In this document: positions 60,528-64,000 of the stretch, piece by piece
How the letters are laid out: each line of letters starts with the position of its first letter
Numbering within the stretch: position 1 is the first letter of the stretch
Assembly: GCF_000382045.1 (NCBI RefSeq)
Contig: NZ_KB907454.1
Coordinates: 1-64,000 of the forward strand
Origin: Variovorax atrisoli 110B
GTDB taxonomy: Bacteria; Pseudomonadota; Gammaproteobacteria; Burkholderiales; Burkholderiaceae_C
DNA length: 64,000 bases
Reading direction: 5' to 3'
Position numbers and translations under genes: made by a program
Notes under the pieces: generated by a model
What the model was told of the DNA's origin: nothing
What the model saw: only the letters and a program-made list of their open reading frames with translations
The model's database searches: none

Positions 60528-62987
60528 ATGAACAAACCCATCGACGCCCGCCTGCTGCAGCCCGCCGAGGCCTTTGCCGACTACCTGGCCAACACCGCCG
60601 CCCGCATCGACGTGGGCGCCGAAACGCTGGCGCACGAGCGCGGCATGCGCGTGGGCATCAGCCGTCCGCACGAGTCGGCCCACCTGCACGTGGCCGGCGA
60701 GGCCACCTACATCGACGACATCCCCGAGCTCGCCGGCACGCTGCATTGCGCGCTGGGGCTTTCGCCGGCGGCCAACGGGCGCGTCACCGCGATATCGCTG
60801 GACGTCATCCGCGCGATGCCGGGCGTGGTCGCGGTCATCACGGCCGACGACATTCCGGGCACCAACGACTGCGGCTCGATCATCCATGACGACCCGATCC
60901 TGCTGCCTGTGAACGACGGCGGGGAGATCCGCTACCTGGGCCAGCCGGTGTTCGCGGTGATCGCCGAGACCCGCGACGCCGCTCGCCGCGCCGCCGCGAA
61001 GGCCAAGGACGCGCTGACCATCGAGGCGCAGCCGCCCGTGCTCACGCCGCAGGCCGCGCACGAGCGCGGCCAGTATGTGGTGCCGCCGATGCACATCGTG
61101 CGCAGCGGCGGTGCCGCCAACGAGGGCGACGAGGCGGCCGTGCGCGCGGCCATCGCCGCGGCGCCGCACCGCCACAAGGCCACTTTCGACGTGGGCGGCC
61201 AGGAGCAGTTCTACCTGGAAGGCCAGATCAGCTACGCCATCCCGAAGGAAGGCGGCGCGCTGCACATCCACTGCTCCACGCAGCATCCGAGCGAGATGCA
61301 GCACCTGGTGGCGCATGCGCTGCACCTGCAGTCGAACGAGGTGCACGTCGAATGCCGGCGCATGGGCGGCGGCTTCGGCGGCAAGGAATCGCAATCGGCG
61401 CTCTTCGCCTGCGTGGCCGCCATCGCGGCGCGGCAGCTGCAGCGCCCGGTGAAGCTGCGGCTGGACCGCGACGACGACTTCATGGTCACCGGCCGGCGCC
61501 ACTGCTTCTGGTACGAATACGAAGTGGGCTACGACGCCGAAGGCCGCATCCTCGGCGCGGAGATCACCATGGTCTCGCGCGCCGGCCACTCGGCCGACCT
61601 CTCGGGCCCGGTGATGACCCGCGCGCTGTGCCACTTCGACAACGCCTACTGGCTGCCCAACGTGGCCATGCACGGCTTCTCGGGCAAGACCAACACGCAG
61701 AGCAACACGGCCTTCCGCGGCTTCGGCGGCCCGCAGGGCGCCATCGCCATGGAGAACATCCTTGATTCGGTGGCGCGCGCACTGAAGCGCGATCCGCTGG
61801 ACGTGCGGCGCGTCAACTTCTACGGCAAGACCGAAAACAACGTCACGCCGTACCGCCAGACCGTGACCGACAACATCGTCCACGAACTCGTGGCCGATCT
61901 GGAGGCCAGCAGCGACTACCGCGCGCGTCGCGAGGACATCGCCGCCTTCAACGCGAAGAGCCCGGTGCTCAAGCGCGGGCTGGCGCTGGCGCCGCTGAAG
62001 TTCGGCATCTCCTTCAACGTGAAGCACTTCAACCAGGCCGGCGCGCTGGTGCATGTGTACACCGATGGCTCGATCCTGGTGAACCATGGCGGCACCGAGA
62101 TGGGGCAGGGCCTGAACACCAAGGTGGCCCAGGTGGTGGCGCACGAGCTCGGCGTGAGCTTCGAGCGCGTGCGCGTCACGGCCACGGACACGACCAAGGT
62201 GGCGAACACCTCGGCCACGGCCGCGTCGACCGGCGCCGACCTCAACGGCAAGGCGGCGCAGGACGCGGCGCGCCAGATCCGCGAGCGCCTGGCCGAATGC
62301 GCGGCCGAGCGCCACGGCGGCAAGGCGAGCGAAGTGCGCTTCGCCAACGACATGGTCGAGGTCAACGGCCGCTCGCTGGCCTTCAGCACCGTGGTGGGCG
62401 AGGCCTACCTCGACCGCAGGCAGCTGTGGTCCGACGGCTTCTACGCCACGCCCGGCCTGAGCTGGGACAAGGACAGGATGCAGGGCCGCCCGTTCTACTA
62501 CTACGCCTACGGCGCGGCGGTGAGCGAGGTGATCGTGGACACGCTCGCCGGCGAATGGAAGCTGCTGCGCGCCGACATCCTGCACGACGCGGGCAAGTCG
62601 CTGAATCCGGCGGTGGACATCGGCCAGGTCGAGGGCGCCTTCATCCAGGGCATGGGCTGGCTCACCACCGAGGAGCTGGTGTGGCATCCGCAAAGCGGCA
62701 AGCTCACCACGCACGCGCCCAGCACCTACAAGATCCCGACGGCCAACGACTGCCCGCCGGTGTTCAACGTGCGCCTGTTCGAGGGCCAGAACTTCGAGGA
62801 CTCGATCCACCGCAGCAAGGCCGTGGGCGAGCCGCCGCTGCTGCTGCCGTTCTCGGTGTTCTTCGCGATCCGCGACGCGGTGTCGGCCGCGGGCGGCCAC
62901 AGGGTCGATCCGCCGCTGAAGGCGCCGGCCACGAGCGAGTCGATCCTTCGTGCCATCACGGCGGTGCAGGCAGCATCGGCCGAATGA
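60528..62987 (+). CDS. xdhB: Xanthine dehydrogenase molybdopterin-binding subunit
   Basis: 819 residues. Molybdenum-site motifs are intact: GGGFGGKESQ near 282, FRGFGGPQG, EMGQGLNTKVAQ and the catalytic Glu768 in KAVGEPPLLLPF. Binds molybdopterin cofactor delivered by XdhC. AAGGAG overlaps the xdhA 3' end, and the ATG follows the xdhA stop by two bases. A GC hairpin follows the stop codon. Confidence 0.95.
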   Translation: MNKPIDARLLQPAEAFADYLANTAARIDVGAETLAHERGMRVGISRPHESAHLHVAGEATYIDDIPELAGTLHCALGLSPAANGRVTAISLDVIRAMPGVVAVITADDIPGTNDCGSIIHDDPILLPVNDGGEIRYLGQPVFAVIAETRDAARRAAAKAKDALTIEAQPPVLTPQAAHERGQYVVPPMHIVRSGGAANEGDEAAVRAAIAAAPHRHKATFDVGGQEQFYLEGQISYAIPKEGGALHIHCSTQHPSEMQHLVAHALHLQSNEVHVECRRMGGGFGGKESQSALFACVAAIAARQLQRPVKLRLDRDDDFMVTGRRHCFWYEYEVGYDAEGRILGAEITMVSRAGHSADLSGPVMTRALCHFDNAYWLPNVAMHGFSGKTNTQSNTAFRGFGGPQGAIAMENILDSVARALKRDPLDVRRVNFYGKTENNVTPYRQTVTDNIVHELVADLEASSDYRARREDIAAFNAKSPVLKRGLALAPLKFGISFNVKHFNQAGALVHVYTDGSILVNHGGTEMGQGLNTKVAQVVAHELGVSFERVRVTATDTTKVANTSATAASTGADLNGKAAQDAARQIRERLAECAAERHGGKASEVRFANDMVEVNGRSLAFSTVVGEAYLDRRQLWSDGFYATPGLSWDKDRMQGRPFYYYAYGAAVSEVIVDTLAGEWKLLRADILHDAGKSLNPAVDIGQVEGAFIQGMGWLTTEELVWHPQSGKLTTHAPSTYKIPTANDCPPVFNVRLFEGQNFEDSIHRSKAVGEPPLLLPFSVFFAIRDAVSAAGGHRVDPPLKAPATSESILRAITAVQAASAE

Positions 62988-62990
62988 CGA

Positions 62991-63012
62991 CGGACCGTGC
63001 TCGCACGGTCCG
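62991..63012 (+). terminator. Hairpin after xdhB
   Basis: Perfect stem CGGACCGTG with a CTCG loop and CACGGTCCG, 3 bases after the xdhB stop. No T-run follows, so it may be a weak or Rho-assisted terminator or an mRNA-stabilising hairpin. Confidence 0.5.
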
Positions 63013-63093
63013 AGCTGAACCTTCCCCACACCCGGTTTCGCCAAATGTCGCGCTGTATTACTGTTCGCACAGACAGGAAAGGTGTGAACAGCC

Positions 63094-64000
63094 ATGAGAG
63101 ATCAGGCGCTTTTCGACAAGATCGATCTTCATCTCATCCGGGTTCTGCACACGGTGCTGACCGATCGCAGCGTCTCGCGTGCTGCCATCCGGCTGGGCAT
63201 GTACCAGCCGGCGGTCTCGGCGGCGCTGAAGCGGCTGCGCGAGCTCTCGGGCGATCCGCTGCTGGTGCGCTCGGGCTCGGGCATGGTGCCCACCGACGCG
63301 GGGCTGCGCATGATCGAGCCGGCCGCCAGCATCCTGCGCGCGGCGGAGATGCTGTTCTCGGATGCGCGCGGCTTCGATCCGCAGTCGGCGGCCACCACCT
63401 TCCGCATCGCGGCCAGCGACTACATGGACCCGCTGTTCCTGCCGATGCTGGTGGCGCAGGTCAAGCGCGACGCGCCGCTGTGCCAGATCGAGATCCATGC
63501 GCTCACGCCCGACTCGGACTACCACGGGCACCTGGCGCTCGGCCAGGTCGACCTGGTGATCGGCAACTGGCTCAAGCCGCCGGAAGACCTACACATGGCG
63601 CGGCTCTTCGGGGACGACGTGGTCTCGCTGGTCAACAAGGACCATCCGGCGGTGCGCCGCGGCTGGGACCTGGAGACCTGGCTGGCGGCCGAGCACATCG
63701 CGCCAACGCCCATGCATCCGGGCGGACGCGGGATCATCGACCAGATGCTCGACGAGCTGGGGCGGCAGCGCAACATCACGGCGCGCTGCGCGCACTTCGG
63801 GCTGATCCCCGACATGGTGGCCTCCAGCCTGCTGGTGCTGACGACGGGACGCCAGTACTGCGAGCGCTTCGCCTCGCGGCTGCCGCTGAAGATCCTCGAA
63901 TGCCCGGTGGCGCTGCCGCGCCTCATGTACTACCAGCTCTGGCACGAACGCACCCATTCGTCGAGCTCGGCGCGCTGGCTGCGCGAATGCATCAAGGAGG
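63094..64000 (+). CDS. LysR-family regulator downstream of xdhAB (partial)
   Basis: LysR-type regulator, cut by the window end after about 302 residues. HTH at about 8-65 (LHLIRVLHTVLTDRSVSRAAIRLGMYQPAVSAALKRLRELSGDPLLVRSG). Effector domain with TTFRIAASDYMDPLFLPMLVAQV and IIDQMLDELGRQRNIT follows. It stands 106 bases after xdhB, same strand. Control of xdhAB is possible, consistent with the distinct dyad in the xdhA promoter, but unproven. Confidence 0.87.
   Translation, partial: MRDQALFDKIDLHLIRVLHTVLTDRSVSRAAIRLGMYQPAVSAALKRLRELSGDPLLVRSGSGMVPTDAGLRMIEPAASILRAAEMLFSDARGFDPQSAATTFRIAASDYMDPLFLPMLVAQVKRDAPLCQIEIHALTPDSDYHGHLALGQVDLVIGNWLKPPEDLHMARLFGDDVVSLVNKDHPAVRRGWDLETWLAAEHIAPTPMHPGGRGIIDQMLDELGRQRNITARCAHFGLIPDMVASSLLVLTTGRQYCERFASRLPLKILECPVALPRLMYYQLWHERTHSSSSARWLRECIKE

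Noticed and set aside
60513..63095. Minus-strand open frame of about 860 codons
   Set aside because: Antisense shadow of xdhB.

Overview
The window looks like a chromosomal segment of a high-GC betaproteobacterium, most likely a Comamonadaceae member close to Variovorax. The reasons are the gene families present together (Bug-type and TRAP solute receptors, fused OHCU decarboxylase/allantoate amidohydrolase, PuuD-type urate hydroxylase with a cytochrome c tail, ESPR-type autotransporter), the dense GC-rich coding, and the hairpin-rich spacers. This assignment is inference from content; no rRNA or marker gene is present. I saw no tRNA, rRNA, CRISPR array, insertion sequence or phage gene.

Layout. 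0-1.6 kb: end of a dipeptide-type ABC permease and a tartrate/D-malate dehydrogenase. 1.9-4.2 kb: an orphan sensor kinase with a mutated phosphorylation site and an aldo/keto reductase. 4.4-12.6 kb: NCS2 purine permease, an epimerase, an EAL-CBS-GGDEF protein, XRE and GntR regulators, an allantoin/hydantoin racemase and an NCS1 permease. 12.9-23.4 kb: unrelated genes: a proline-rich lipoprotein, an atypical OmpR-type regulator, an AMIN-secretin, TerC, a PHP lipoprotein and a GGDEF-EAL protein. 23.4-34.5 kb: the purine ring-opening cluster (M20 hydrolase, uraD-allC, puuE, gntR, uraH, xdhC, puuD, glycerate kinase, aldehyde dehydrogenase). 34.5-38.5 kb: mgtC and mgtA with two small upstream ORFs. 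38.9-45.6 kb: a low-molecular-weight phosphatase and a 2,083-residue autotransporter. 45.7-55.4 kb: an eight-gene cluster (iorA, iorB, Bug receptor, FMN 2-hydroxyacid dehydrogenase, TRAP transporter, thioesterase) divergent from a LysR gene. 56.5-64 kb: an NRAMP relative, a TSUP permease, xdhA-xdhB and a truncated LysR gene.

How the genes fit together. The main theme is purine use: xanthine to urate (XdhAB, matured by XdhC), urate to 5-hydroxyisourate (PuuD), then UraH, UraD, PuuE and AllC down to ureidoglycolate, with a racemase for allantoin, NCS2 and NCS1 permeases for uptake, and glycerate kinase to feed glyoxylate-derived glycerate into glycolysis. Four copies of the palindrome TGTATACA lie upstream of the two permeases, in the gntR/uraH divergent promoter, and upstream of puuD, and define a probable GntR regulon. 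xdhAB is about 29 kb from xdhC, lacks that palindrome and has a different inverted repeat plus its own LysR gene.

Most noteworthy: a histidine kinase with Asn in place of the phosphorylatable His; a response regulator with Asn in place of the phosphorylatable Asp; a proline-rich 36-codon ORF with a good ribosome binding site directly before mgtA, resembling an MgtL-type attenuation leader; an NRAMP relative lacking the metal-binding DPGN/MPH motifs; and the ior/TRAP/thioesterase cluster, which could convert aryl-2-hydroxyacids to arylacetates.
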